A stretch of 64,000 bases of DNA. Origin: Trichostrongylus colubriformis (lineage: Eukaryota > Nematoda > Chromadorea > Rhabditida > Trichostrongylidae). The stretch spans positions 8,601,501 through 8,665,500 of the forward strand of contig OZ022256.1 of the NCBI GenBank assembly GCA_963978905.1, written 5' to 3'. This document shows, one piece after another, positions 18,738 to 31,055 of the stretch; within the stretch, counting starts at the first letter, position 1, and the number at the start of each line of letters is the position of its first letter. The notes beneath the pieces were generated by a model that was not told the origin of the DNA, ran no database searches, and worked only from the letters and a program-made list of their open reading frames with translations. Both the position numbers and the translations under genes were made by a program.

Positions 18738-20015
18738 TTAGGTTGGTAACTGAGTAATTGCTGATTTTTGTTAGGAAATCAAAGGCCTTTTTTCATAGAA
18801 CTAAATAACTTTATTCTGTAATATATTGCCCGTTTTTATCGATGACCTTTTGCCATCTTTCAGGTAGCATCATAATTTCGCATTCATAAAACTTCTGGTT
18901 TTTATCACTAAAAAACTGAGTCAGGTACGATTTGACCTCATCATCACTACTGAAATTTTTACCACTCAAAGAGTTCTGCAATGATAGAATTAAAAAGTAA
19001 TCTGACGGTCCATGGTAAGAACTATGGTGGATGTGACAAGACATCCCAACCAAGCTCCAGTAATTTTTGCCGAGTGGCCAAAGATGCGTGTGGCCTTGCA
19101 TTGTCATGATGGAATAAAGCACTTTTCCGGTTAATTAATTCGGGTTGCTTTTCTTGAACTGCATTGCTTAATTTTGTTAAATGGGCAATGTAGACATCAG
19201 AATGATCGTTCGGGGATGGTAGGAGTTCAAGGTAGACAATTCTTTCGTAATCCCACCAAACTGACAACAAAACCTTCTTTTGATGAATATCAGCTTTTGC
19301 TCTTCTTTGAGCTGGTTCACCTGGGCGGCTCCACGATCTTTTTCGCTGGACAATATTGTAATCAACCCATTTTTCATCGCCAGTGATCATTGGTTTTAAA
19401 AATGGATAATTTTCATTACGTTCCTCTAGCAAATCGCAGATGTTAATGCGTTGCCTTAGATGCGTTTCCTTCAGTTGGTGAGGAACCCACGTATCCAGTT
19501 TTGACACTTACCCAATATGTTTTAAATGGTTTCCAATGCAAGTATGTGATACCTGTAGCTTCTCTGCAATCTCACGTGTTGTACTGTGACGATCCGAATC
19601 AAGTATTGCCTTGATTAGGTCGTTGTCAACTTCAACTAGACGACCAGAGCAATACTCATCTTTGAGAGAAAGATCACTAGATCGAAATTTGGCAAACCAA
19701 TTTTGGCACTGTCGTCCTTTCGAGGCTTCGGCACCATAAACAGCACATAATTTGTGTGCTTGCGATGCGCTTTTCCCTTTACGTAAATAATAAAGCAAAA
19801 TATGACAAAAATGAATGTTTTGATTCTCCATTTTTCAGCACACGTCAAACGAAAATAACGCAACCGATCAAGAAAGTTCCTTTACTGATCGATAACAGGA
19901 TTGCCTACTATTAGATAACAGTATGTGTTTAACATTTGGGATACGGCAGTAAAGTTAAAAATTCAACTAAAGCCATCTGTGAGTGAAATCAGCAATAACT
20001 TAGTTGCCAACCTTA
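18738..20015 (-). mobile_element. Full-length mariner element (Hsmar1/cecropia-like)
   Basis: Inverted ends TTAGGTTGGTAACT and AGTTGCCAACCTTA, TA on both sides (18736-18737 and 20016-20017), 1278 bp. That is the usual size of an intact mariner. The minus strand carries the transposase relic described separately. The terminal sequence and protein resemble the Hsmar1/cecropia subfamily, to which the hookworm element bandit belongs. This assignment is from memory of the family. Confidence 0.93.
18811..19831 (-). pseudogene. Mariner transposase, broken by one stop and one frameshift
   Basis: Starts MENQNIHF at 19831. The N-terminal helix-turn-helix region includes WFAKFRSSDLSLKDE and VSHTCIGNHLKHIG. 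An in-frame TAA at 19508-19510 interrupts just before KLDTWVPHQL. The catalytic region follows: TGDEKWV (first Asp), HHDNARPH (second Asp) and, after a frameshift near 19030, GPSDYFL (third Asp, D34D-type). The C-terminus is WQKVIDKNGQYITE. About 340 aa in total, the normal mariner length. Only two visible lesions make it a recent copy. It cannot make a full transposase as read. Confidence 0.9.
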
Positions 20016-20044
20016 TATAAGTGGGTACTGTAGGCTAAAATAGA

Positions 20045-20180
20045 TCTCTCCAGGTGTCCTCAAAGCCCATTCAATGTGCTTGCAAAGTGAACACATAATC
20101 ATGCCTGTGAATAAAACTAATGAGAATGACAATTGAATGAAACTAAATAGAAACTGAAGAAGCGTGTCTACTGGCGGCAC
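20045..20180 (-). CDS. Possible serpentine-receptor first exon (TM1-like)
   Basis: The minus strand reads DTLLQFLFSFIQLSFSLVLF, continuing TGMIMCSLC and then HIEWALRTPGEIYFSLQ. A hydrophobic helix followed by a short basic/polar loop resembles the first exon of Srv-like receptors. It abuts the mariner at 18738-20015, and no matching downstream exons were found, so this may be the relic of a disrupted gene or a chance ORF. Boundaries are approximate. Confidence 0.28.
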
Positions 20181-20204
20181 GGAAGGATTGCCTCCCTCCA
20201 ACAA

Positions 20205-23200
20205 AAAAGGAGCTCGACGCTTTATAAGCCAGCGTTCAGCTGCTATATGGTAAAAAAATTCCTAAAAATTTATACACCTGTTGCCTCTAAGTTTCTGCGA
20301 AGCTGTGTGAGTGGCTGGTTGGCGTGAAGTTGAGGAGCTCGTATGGGTCTTCTGGGCGCAGTTTCTCTCCATATTTGGAAGATTGATTTCGGATGAGGTT
20401 TGCATGGTAGGGCAAGTCATGAAGCGTCGAGAAAAGTATTGACAATAAATCTAACCCTTAGCGACCTTGATTAGGCATTAGACTACCCTCAAGGAGTAAT
20501 CTAGATGGCTCTTCAAGAAAATCTGGACCTCGATATTTGAGCTCTACATTAGAGATATGTGCAATGGAGCTAGGCACCCACACGCACTACGGACGACAAA
20601 TGAAATGAAGTTGACATCACTGTAAGGCGCGGAGAAGAAGAATACTGCCACCCAATCGATAGTACTTCAATAGAAGGTGAATGGAGCCAAGGTGTGCGAG
20701 AGACTCCATTGTTGGGTGTGAGGTATGTTATAATGAACGTCAGCACTGAAATTGGTCCACGGAGCTTGACCATAATCAGGCATCTGAGGCTTGAAAGGAA
20801 GAAAAATTGCAAAGTGTCTCAACTGCGGCAGACTCCTAGGACAGAGTGACTAATGCTGAGAAAAAAGAAGGCCACTAAAGTGAAGTACTGAAGACAGTTA
20901 AAAGAGTCGAGGGGTTACCGCATGAAGGGCATCCCACTTCAAAGATTGTTTTTACCTGAATCTAGAAAGGAGAAGAAATCCCCTTTGCCTCCACTACGGC
21001 TTGGGCAAAAGCATACGTCTGAGTGCGCAGAACCTCTCGCAGATCTCAGTAAGATGCTCAGATTGCGGTTTTACAAAATACTCCCCCCCCCCCTCCTCCT
21101 CCTTCATTGCAATAGTACTAGAACTGCGTTCGTGAAAGCAAGACATAATTTCTGTCAAAGCATCGACCGCAGTGCTAAGAATCGAAATCCATCAATGAAA
21201 ACTGGTCAGATTAGGTGAGGAAGAGACTATGCAAACTGGGACTGCTGCTATACATCATCAGATGAGATTTGCTTGAATTTCTTTGTATGATGTCAACTCA
21301 TGTGGTAATGAAACGAGCCTGAACAACAAAATAAGTGAGCGAACAAACTCGAATTATAGCTTAACAACGTTAGTTGTAGTACCGCTTTTTTAAGCGTCAA
21401 TAAGAGTAGCTGAGAAAATAATAAAAGCGTGATGAGTACAGAGATTCTAGAAACGTAACGTGTTAGATTACTACAAAATTATTTAAAGGCCATCCTATGA
21501 GGCTTGAATGACGCAAACTATGTAGATCTCGCAGGAGGTATGCACCGCTTCGAAATGCCTAGATTCGGAAAGTCATACTTCTGTTCAGATGCACTTTTTT
21601 GCAATGAATTCCAGCTTCTCTTTTCATAGAACCTAGCCATCGTGAAATCGTTTATTACCTACACCACCTAAGAAACTTTTTGACATGAAAGAATAAGATT
21701 CGGTCGTGACGAAACAACTTTTTCACCAGTGAGGAAATCTCACTCATTCATTGGAAAGCTTATCCCATCGGAATCCAAGAAGGCGATTTTGTACCTTGAA
21801 ATGACAAAAGTAGTATTCCGTATCGGACACATCACAGATTGACAATGAGTACTGTAGAACTTCTGTACACGATATCTTACAGTTTTTGTCATGAATTACG
21901 TGTTCATGATGTCATCAGTTTCTCCGCCAACTGCCCCGCAGTGATACCGTCCGAAAGAGGCGGAGAACACGGGGGCTCCCCACTGGGCGTCGAACTGATC
22001 GCAAGCCGACGGGCATCAACCAATGGCTTCCTACCTTAGGGTCTTTGGCCACAGGCCGTCCGGGACCGGCGGACTCGAAACGTAAGCTGTCATCGAGGAG
22101 AAAGGTTCAGCCGCAGTCAAGGACGAAGAGTCAAGCAATGATCGTGTTAGGATCTTAGGCATGACGTGTGTAGAAACGGTTGTAAAGAGACAATAAACTA
22201 CGTATGGTCTGAAGTTTAATGTAGCTAGAGGCATGAACTACCAAACAGTCTTCATCTGAGGAGTGATGCCCTCAGAACAGTTGTGTGTGTGCGGTGAATT
22301 TACGCTGTACATTGAAGGAGAGCATTTTCTTTGCAATTCCTGATGAGATTTTTATAGTAGGGCTTCGCTGCTATGACAGAGCTGGGTTGTGGAGAATGTG
22401 GAAATTGTGTCAGAAAACGCTGAGATTGATCCATGGAAGACGACTGGAGGTTGCATCATTTTGGACCACTGTCTCTTTGAATGTTGAAGTTGCAGGGCCA
22501 CACTCCTACTAATCACGGCTCCGTAACATACCTTCCGAAACTGATCTTCATATTCCGAACAAGCCTTGACGCATTTCTAAAAGGCTCCAATGCACCTGAT
22601 ACCAACACCTGAAAACCGTGGTTTCCTGTGGTCTCAAATAACGACTAAAACAGCAATCTTTTGGAAAACGAGTCTGAGAATTTATAGCTAGAAAAAAAGC
22701 AGCATTTTCTCAAGTGGAACCCAAATGACGCAGAGAAGTGAGAGCAAAATTTACTGAAAAAATTACGAGGAAATACTTAGTGAGCATGGTGAAAACTTTT
22801 AGTCCGACCTAGTACACTATTACTGGTTGACTGGGACTTGCTAGTTCGATTTCTGCGTCTATTTCTGAACGCTTTCTTTCATTACATCTTCAGTGGCCCT
22901 CATGGTCATGTGAATAAGTAAACAAGAAATAAATAAGTAAATAAGCTGAATATGATATGACATAGCATATGACGTAGCACAATATAATATGTACAAAACA
23001 GAAACTAATATGAATACAACCGCGGTTCCAATTTTCAAGGAAATGTGTAGAAAAATCGAAGCGTAGCAATTCTGAGATACCAGGGACGGTAAACCTAAAT
23101 AAAATTACCGTCACATCTGATTAAGCCAAACGTATTGCATCTTTGAACAAATGAAATCTTTGAATTCGACACCTCTACTCCTTCGAAGACGGCTTTCACT

Positions 23201-23455
23201 GCGCATAAAGACTGGCACCAACAAAGACATTCAAAGATTCTTCTTTAAATAATTATAATAGCAATGCTCGATGGCTTGTGTTTTTTTTTACAATCGCGGT
23301 CAGAAGAACGACTTCGTTTCGACCGCAATCATATGCTTTTCTACAACCACTGCGGCCTCTGCACAAATGGAAAATCTGCCGGATGTAATCTACAACCGTG
23401 GAGATCACATAACATGTCTAGTCCATCATTTAGGATTAACTAAACAGGCTACAAC
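20205..23455. other. Long intergenic stretch
   Basis: No gene or transposon could be supported. Contents noted: a short poly-C tract near 21085-21095, a modestly GC-rich patch near 21940-22090, and an A-rich stretch near 22910-22990. ORFs here are short and lack domain signals. Confidence 0.4.
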
Positions 23456-23457
23456 TA

Positions 23458-24356
23458 TTAGGTTGATTCATAATAAATCGGACAAATAGTAGTGATGATT
23501 TCTAGAGATCATAACTCAGTAACGAATTAACGAAAATGGACGCGGGAGGTACCGTTGGAATGAGTATGAAAAGCTCTTCAAAGTACCGCAAAATAATCAC
23601 TCCAAAGTAAATTCATTCCGCCACAATGCCGCACGATTTCAAGCGGTCCAGAGACCACATCCGCAACGTCATACTATTTATATCGCTATCTGGCCAGGAA
23701 CCCGCGGATATCGGCAGACGTCTGATAGAAGTTCACAAGGAGCATGCCCCTGGCAGAAGTACACTGTAGTTGTAGCATTCGAAGTTTGCGTCAGGCGACT
23801 ATTCCATCGAAGACGAAAACCGCGGTTGGTGGAGCGTACACGGCGTAGAGTACTGGGAGCTGCTCGATGAAGGTACCACAGTATCCGCCGACGTCTACGT
23901 TCGTCAATTACGAGAATTGAAGGCCAATGTCCAAAGTTCGCTACGGCGGCGGTCACATGTCTACTTCCAGCACGACAACGTGTCTACTTCCACAGACCGC
24001 ACTTCGCAAGATCGACCAAGGCCGAGCTGCTGTCGTACAGTTGGACCGTACTTCTATACCCACCGTACTCCCCAGACGTGGCCCCTTCAGATTTCCACCT
24101 TTTCTCCCACAGCCAACGCCACCTGGACGGCCAAGACTTCAAAACTCGCGACGAGGTCAAGGCGGCACTCGGCAACTTCTTCGAGCTCCAGCTTCCGGCC
24201 TTCTGGAGCAAGGGCATCCATGATCTGCCTATACCGTGGCAGAAGGTCATCGATAAAGATGGAGTATATTTCAAGTGAATCCCTGTTGTCGTAAAAAAGT
24301 TGTACGACAATGATTAAAATTGGTCAATTTGTCCGATTTATTATGAATCAACCTAA
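23458..24356 (+). mobile_element. Internally deleted mariner
   Basis: 29-bp inverted ends beginning TTAGGTTGATTCATAATAAA, TA on both sides (23456-23457 and 24357-24358), 899 bp instead of about 1.3 kb. It encodes a fragmented transposase on the plus strand. The terminal repeats differ from those of the other mariners here, so it is a separate lineage. Confidence 0.92.
23612..24278 (+). pseudogene. Mariner transposase fragments
   Basis: Pieces in shifting frames: FASGDYSIEDENRGWW, then VHGVEYWELLDEGTTVSADV, RQLRELKA, QHDNV at the second-Asp position, and APSDFHLF at the third. The C-terminus is intact (WQKVIDKDGVYFK). The segment with the first catalytic Asp is missing and at least two frameshifts are present, so it is inactive. 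Confidence 0.85.
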
Positions 24357-24358
24357 TA

Positions 24359-26378
24359 GTAACTGTAGAATCAGATCTTTGAATCCTACAATGAACATGG
24401 CAAGCCCTCTTGAAACACATCACTCCACCACCGGAATAGAAGCACAGAAGACGGAAAAATATAAAACTGTAACGGTGAGTGGCAACCAATTCTTGTTCGT
24501 TACCGGTCGCTGTGTGAATGCCTATTCGACCCATTAGCTTGCTCTACACAGAGGAACGGTCCGAAAACCTTTGTACTAGCCCAAGCTAATTGGATTTTGA
24601 GCGACCACTACTACGTTAAGCTAGTGAGTCGTTATTTCTGTTCTCGAGAGGGGATGCCGTGTACCCCATCGTGTAAGGACCGGCTTGTCTGTAAAGCCGA
24701 CTTCCACAATGTCAGTACCAGTATAGCAAGAAGGGTCGACGGGATCGAGCTCATTTGTTGCCCATATATTTATTTGTATTTGCATACCAAGGGCCACATC
24801 CAAGTTCCACCCAAAAAAACGACAATTTTTTCCAGATACAGCCTCCCCGGAGTTACGTTCAACGAGGCTTGTTGTGCGGGGAAGCGGGGCGGCGAGCGCT
24901 TCAGATGCAAAAAGGAGACGGTCATGTGGTTAGGGACACAGAGCGAGAAGCAAATCAGCATTAAGCGGGAGAAGTTGAAGTGAGGTTTTCCCGCCGACAG
25001 TTGTTTAAATGTCGCTTGGCAGAAATTAAACGAGCGGCTGTTCTTTCTGCATTGGAATATAGAAATTTTCTTGGTTCTTCTCGTGTTTTTGTTCATGTAC
25101 TGTACTCAGAGTAACTTCAAAACTTGGACTATTCCTTCTAGTAAGTACTCATGCATCATAGGGGCCCTCTTAGCAGTGTTCATCCAAACATTGGCTTCTA
25201 CCCCTCATAACCTGAGCCACGATCGCGATTCGTCATCAACCAACCTGCTAGAGCAAAAGTCTATTGAGGAATTCAACTAGTTAGCCCTCGGAGTAGAACA
25301 AGAGTGCAGCTGGAGACTGCGCGTAAAAGGGTCTTCCGTTTACACTCGCCAACGTTGCTCCACCGCCTTCTTCTCACCGACGCCTTCTTTTCTTTATATT
25401 CATTAGTCTCTTTCTGCTTATCCCTCTTTCCTTTTCCACTCTATCCCTGCTTTTCATCTCTTGTTTGCATCATTCTTATTTGTCGCCTAACTCACCCAAA
25501 AGCATGCTTTCATCTCTCATTTATCGCATAAATATCCAATTATTTCGCATTTAGTTGTGAGTTGTCTGATTAGTTCGTACCTTTTGAGGTCGACTGGTGG
25601 GACATTTGTTAAAATGACCCAACGTTTCGACTAAATCGTCGTCTTAAGAGGCCTGAACGTGGTGTAAGGTTTACATCACGCAAGAAGAAAAGAGAAGCTG
25701 AAGAATTCAGCTCTTCCGGACCTAGTATTTTTTAGTTTTTCCTTGTTTATTAACCCAAGTCTGAGATCACAGTGAAGGCCTGGTTGAGTTTCTCGTTAGC
25801 GATGTGCATGTGAAGTTTCGATACGTAACCGTTTGGTTTGAGCTAAGTATCGCAGCAAGTTAAACGGTGATATCATCTTCAAGACAAGTGTGCTCGTCAA
25901 AATTCCGACAATACTTTATACTCTGTAAGAACGTTGCCCAGGGAACCAAGAATTAATCGGGAAGAGAGATGTATAATCCATACATTGATTTTGTGGGCAA
26001 TAAAAAGTCACACAAGTAACAGAGCTCATTCAGCGAAATTATCCAATCCAGGGCGTTCAGCTTCGCAACTCCCCGGGTCCTTTGCAATAGTATCACATGA
26101 TATGAATAGGCCAATTCTTTCTTTGACAGTGATTCTTTGACTGTTTATAAGAAAACATGACACAGGTACATATCTCCTCTATCGCTAGCCTGCGCCGACA
26201 CTCCCTATTTTTGCGGTGATCACAAAACTGAATTCTTCTCAGTTGTCATCTCACTGACGTAATGCGTTGCAGGGTCCGCAACCTTTGTCATACGTCGCTG
26301 TTTGTTCCTCTCCAAGACGAAATCCTTCCCACTCTCCAGTTAAGCACTCCGGTCAATACTTGCCATTTCCCAGGATAT
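24359..26378. other. Intergenic DNA
   Basis: No supported gene. Overlapping ORFs on both strands at 24597-25096 and a plus ORF at 25071-25280 with a hydrophobic segment (IIGALLAVFIQTLA) could not be linked to splice sites or a family. 25340-25560 is pyrimidine-rich. Confidence 0.35.
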
Positions 26379-26597
26379 GTACCCTAATGTCAGGATGCCG
26401 CACGATGGCGAGCGGCGTGCGACACAGTGTGTGCGAGCTATGCGCGTCGCGGTAGTTGGGTCTCAAAACGATTACAACGTAATGCTAGGAGTGCGATACG
26501 CAGTTGACTTCTAATCGCTTCGGGACCCAACAATTTAGCTCGTCCGCATTGCTTCGCTTGCGACATTCCGCAGTGCGGCATCCTGACATTAAGGTAC
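26379..26597. mobile_element. Small inverted-repeat MITE
   Basis: Left end GTACCCTAATGTCAGGATGCCGCAC is mirrored at the right by GTGCGGCATCCTGACATTAAGGTAC. The arms continue imperfectly inward (GCGTGCGACA; TGGGTCTCAAAACGATTA against TAATCGCTTCGGGACCCA). About 219 bp, non-coding. Confidence 0.75.
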
Positions 26598-26871
26598 ACA
26601 TCCCATTTCCCATCACCTTTCAAGTGCTTCAAATACTCTTCTCACGGCCTTCAGTTTCTCGCTGTGTAACCTATACTCCCTTATTCTGCCTTTTCACACC
26701 TTTTCCTTGCGTCCCTTATGCGTGGAACACAAAAAAACGAAGGCTGGACTTGTGGTCTTTTGAAGTTAAATCTAATCGAACGTGCTCCAAAATTAGGAAA
26801 TCTAGCTTTTTGTAACGCGGCCTAGTGACTTCAATGGATATTCTTCCTATACTTCAATGATTCTCTTTATA

Positions 26872-28438
26872 CAGTGCGTTTCATAATTATAAGGTCACCC
26901 CCAAACTTTCGGTTTTCAGAAGAGACAGCCAGCCGAAAATTTTTTGAGTATTTTTTATAGATTTCTCACTACACAAAACCCTCCTACACTAGTTTTGATG
27001 TCATCACCTTTTAGCCCGATATTTTTATGAGTATTTTTTGATTTTTGTGCCGTTTCATAATTATAAGGTCACCCCGAATAAACAGAAAATTTGCTAGAAT
27101 TAACAGCGCATGCGAAGGAGTTTGCAATCTATGGCTCCTTCCTGTTCAAGAACGACATTAACTAGTAGATTGGGTGAAGTAGAAACGAAGTTCTGAAGAG
27201 CCTCACCACAGATATTGTTCCAGTCTTCAGCGATTGCCTGTATCAGCAGTTTTGCTTCCCAGAATTGACGATTATTGGGGCGAATATTTGAGGCGATGTC
27301 TTCTGGATGTCCCTAGTAGAACTGAGGCCAAGAACACATATCTGTGGCTGGACGTCCGTATTTCGGAACTTCAACGGCAATTCCGTTGAATGACCTACTT
27401 GAACAACAGCATTGCCGTACCTTGAGACGCAATTATGAAGAGCCGGTCGGTTCCAAGAGGCAACCGATTTCTTCGTGAGATCTTCTAGCAGTCTCTGGAG
27501 TCCATTCTGCAGGTTTCGAAGTCAAGCTTCAATGCAACCTTCTTGCCGAAAACAACTTAGGTCATCACCCTTCTGTTTAAAAAAAACTGCCAAGGCTTCT
27601 GTAGATCGGCGCACTTCTCAGATCAAGCTAGTACTACCTCTACCCGTCAGCACCATACAAATAGGATATTTTCAGACTCAAAAAAACAATTCAGATGGAA
27701 TTACTTCCATGCAGGGTGCAACTGCTATGCAAATTCAGTTTCGTTCAATCCGTGCTCAAGAACAACTTTATGAATTGAAGTCGTGCCGCCCTATGGTGTG
27801 CTGTAGGCCTCGAAAACTACTTCATTATGTCTTTGGTGATGTTTCTGCTCTTCCTCGCCACTGTACACGCTGTGGTCCCAGACGAAGAATGGTTGGGCTC
27901 GAAACAATTCTGTTCCATGGAGGAGGTACTGTAGGAAGTAGTCCCCAAAATTCCTTTCTTGTTAATGACAATGATCTCACGTGGGAGTTCGGAGCAAGAA
28001 GAACATCTGAAGACACCGAATGACTCAAATGTTATCTATCTCAGCCCATTAATCTTGATATTTTTTGGAATGGCTCACAAACTGAGCCTAGCACCACGAA
28101 AATACCATATCTGGGCTTCTCTCTCGGAACATAGCAGCTAGCCATAAGATGACTGAGCATGTATCTCGAAGATGTATTCGGAAGACATATCCACCTTCAC
28201 AGATTTGCGGGAGCCCCGACTTTTTTTCTTTTTCAGGGTGACCTTATAATTACGAAACGGTGCAAAAAACGAAAAATACTTCTCAAAAACATAAGGTAAA
28301 CGAGACTGCAACCAGAAATCGGATACGGGGGTTAATTCAGGTGACGAATCCGCCTATGAGGCTGAAAAGATTCCTTAATGGGATGTTGTTGAGAAAAGCT
28401 GAAATTCAGGGGTGACCTTATAATTATGAAACGCACTG
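26872..28438 (-). mobile_element. Tc1-like transposon with duplicated terminal sites
   Basis: Ends CAGTGCGTTTCATAATTATA and its inverse (...GAAACGCACTG), TA on both sides (26870-26871 and 28439-28440), 1567 bp. The core TTTCATAATTATAAGGTCAC recurs about 175 bp inside the left end (27049-27075). Its inverse recurs about 178 bp inside the right end (28234-28260). This is the indirect/direct repeat (IR/DR) arrangement of some Tc1-like elements. The minus strand holds a decayed transposase C-terminus. Confidence 0.88.
27105..27315 (-). pseudogene. Tc1-like transposase C-terminal relic
   Basis: Minus-strand reading includes NNRQFWEAKLLIQAIAEDWN, then NICGEALQNFVSTSPN and a terminal EQEGAIDCK. The order W-N-I...S.P resembles the tail of Tc1 transposases (EEW-NIP, SMPRR, KG). 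The catalytic triad was not found in the remaining 0.9 kb, which is heavily decayed. Confidence 0.55.
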
Positions 28439-30379
28439 TATAATAGCCAGCTGTACGGCCTAGGAGTGAGTGAGCGCTGAAGTGACTTCAACGGGATTTG
28501 TTGGTCCATGACTTCAAATGCGCATCATGTGGGCGAAGATGTGGCCATGCACCCCTACCCACCACCTTCCTACGCTTACCAATTTGTTGAAGACTAATTG
28601 ATTCCCTTATTCGCGAATTTGATTTACTATCATTGAAGCACTGTGGGAAATTTTTGCAACATCAATCGATCACACATCCTTCTCCGGAAGTACTGTGCAA
28701 CGGCTGCTGAAAGCGAAAAATAGGTTCCTCTTCCTCATGTTTTCAGTAGTTGGGTTGCTCGAGTTTTCCCGCAAAGCCATTTTTTGCTAAACCAACAAAT
28801 TCAACATTCAAATTACGTTAGCATCAAAATCGAATGTTCCACCACATGCATTTTGTTTGTGTTTTTCAACATTTACTCAAGCAATGTGCCACCAAAACTA
28901 TTTGAAAATCAACTCATTCCACATCATCTAGCAATATTTATGCGCTTAGGCACGCAAATTTGCAGCTGATTCTCATAGCGCGATCCTGTATTGTATATTT
29001 GTCACCTTTGAAATGTCTGAACAAAAATGAAAAAAAATGAGAATGATTTTTTCAAAGCTAGACTTCAAAAGTAAATAAACAAGTTATGAAAGAATTTTGA
29101 TGATAGTAAGAAGACTTGGCCGAAATGAGTATGAACTCTCAATACCTCACTTCATCTTTTTCTAGAACTTCATTTTTACTAGACTTATTCATGCCACATC
29201 CACTTGCCACACGCAATTTTCGTTGAATTTCATTAAGCAGAAACGCAGTGCGATTCGTTGGTTCAATTATTTCAAAGGTTTCAAAGGAGAAGATTTTTCA
29301 GCTAATTTTGGACGTGTGGGCTGAGCACACAGGGCTGTCTGGTAAATGAATGTGACGTCAATGTGTGCACATTACTGTGAAATGCCTCTGGTATCAAGAA
29401 TGGGGAGACGGATCAATTGGGTTTAGCTGAGGTGGTTCAGCGACGGATGGCGAGCACTCCACTTTCATAGTGCAGAAAACATCCCGCTATGGCCAACCAA
29501 GCTTTCCATTCCTTCGCGGTGAATGAATTTGTTTTATATTTGCCTGAAAAGGTGAAAGCACCCCTATGTACATTGTCTGGCTCCCGAAATCAGTATAGGT
29601 CAAGTCGCATTCATCTAGTATCAGAATATGAGTGAAACTAGAATGCACGACTCTTCCCAAAAACAGCTTGATCGACCTAAGAACTTATCATCATTGATTT
29701 TCTGATTTGCTGGCACCTTTGCGCGCGCATTAGAATAAACGAAGTTTTGAAGAATTTGTGAGATTAGGCATGAAACAGCCATTACGTATAGAATATAGTT
29801 CAATTCACCATGAAACCGGCAAATGTTTCCGAAAGTGCACCCTCGCTAAATCAAAATTGCACAGTCGGTATCGATGAGCAAAAAATGGGGTTCGGGTATA
29901 TCGTATGTAGATGATCGATGCTACTGCAAATTTCTTCACAAAATCCACTTGTATCACCTGTCGTCCCGTTGCCCAACTAGAGTCTCGAGCGGATGTCAGC
30001 AACGTGTCCAGTTGTCTCAGCCGTGAGCAAGGGTAGTCCATTTAAAGCCTGCGGCTCCAAAGGCAAGCAGCCTCTTGTGTCCTCGCGCAGAGCTTTCGTG
30101 GAGAAGTCTGACCATCGGGCCATCGGTTGCCAGGTGTTCGTTTGACTTCCTGACGGACCTATTCAGATATCCGGGAATCGCGAGACTTGTCCGGCCATCT
30201 AATTTTCGATTCCCTGGCTAATACGACGGCATTCCTGATTTTCGATTGTCAGCGGAGCTCGATATTCATTATTTCCCTCTGCAGCTGCGTGTATTTGGAT
30301 ACGCGGAGCATCATCCTTTCGAAGGCTCGCTGGATGACGCCAACCGCATGCTCTTCCTGTCTGCGTAGAGTCTCCAGAA

Positions 30380-30441
30380 AATTACGGACAGCATCAATGC
30401 AGGATATTTTAATTACGGACAGCATCAATGCAGGATATTTT
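30380..30441. repeat. Tandem duplication, 2 x 31 bp
   Basis: AATTACGGACAGCATCAATG plus CAGGATATTTT occurs twice, head to tail and identical. Confidence 0.9.
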
Positions 30442-30639
30442 TTAAAAACTTTTTATTTCGAATGCATTTCGGATTAGGAGTTTTCAAAAACCCACTTCGA
30501 ATGCATTCAAATTAGGAACAAAATGTGGAGCAATCGGCTTCGATAAGCTCCTTTTTAGAATGCGCCACCTATTAATTTTTTGTCTTTTCAGATATATCGT
30601 GGCACTCGATGGAGAGTGGCTTAAAGGCAGTGATAGGGA

Positions 30640-30810
30640 CCGAATATGAAAGGATCATTGAATATAAAGGTCGAGATGCTCAATTGTACGGAAGTGAAGA
30701 AATAACCGAATGAAATGGTCAGAGACCCGAGAAATATAGCCCTGTTCCCGCCGTATGTTCTCAAAAGGGGCGAGCTGCCATGAAACAAGTAGTAGCTGTC
30801 GACGAAGGCA
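30640..30810 (-). repeat. R1-associated dispersed segment
   Basis: Plus-strand motifs ATATGAAA, GAAGTGAAGAAATAACCGAA, TGGTCAGAGACCCGAGAAAT and GTTCCCGCC-TATGTTCT recur with substitutions at 43310-43490 (AGTGGAGAAAAAACGAATGG, CCAAAAACCCAAGAAAT). Confidence 0.5.
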
Positions 30811-31055
30811 CCCCTTATAAAGCCCCGAGGCACTCTTTCCTTTTTAGAATTTTGGCTTTCATTTGCGTGACCCACTTCAGGAGCTCCTACTACCCACTTT
30901 ACCCCTATCACTCTCCCTAAACAAGGGGGCCAGGTCATGTACATTTCAGAGTTTTATCTTCCCTAACGAGTTTGCTTCCGATTCGCCGACCTGGAAAATT
31001 GAATCCTTGAGGTCTGGGCGGGCTCGACCCAGCAACTGTTTCTTGGTGCATTCTA

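Larger units (their letters stand above)
28441..31053. other. Intergenic DNA
   Basis: No supported gene. It contains a 31-bp tandem duplication at 30380-30441 and an R1-associated segment at 30640-30810. Confidence 0.45.

Noticed and set aside
25600..25650. Possible hammerhead ribozyme (GACGATTTAGTCGAAACG on the minus strand); a similar GACGAAACGTCGG lies near 63335
   Set aside because: Two of the conserved CUGANGA core bases are missing and no closing helices could be drawn by eye.
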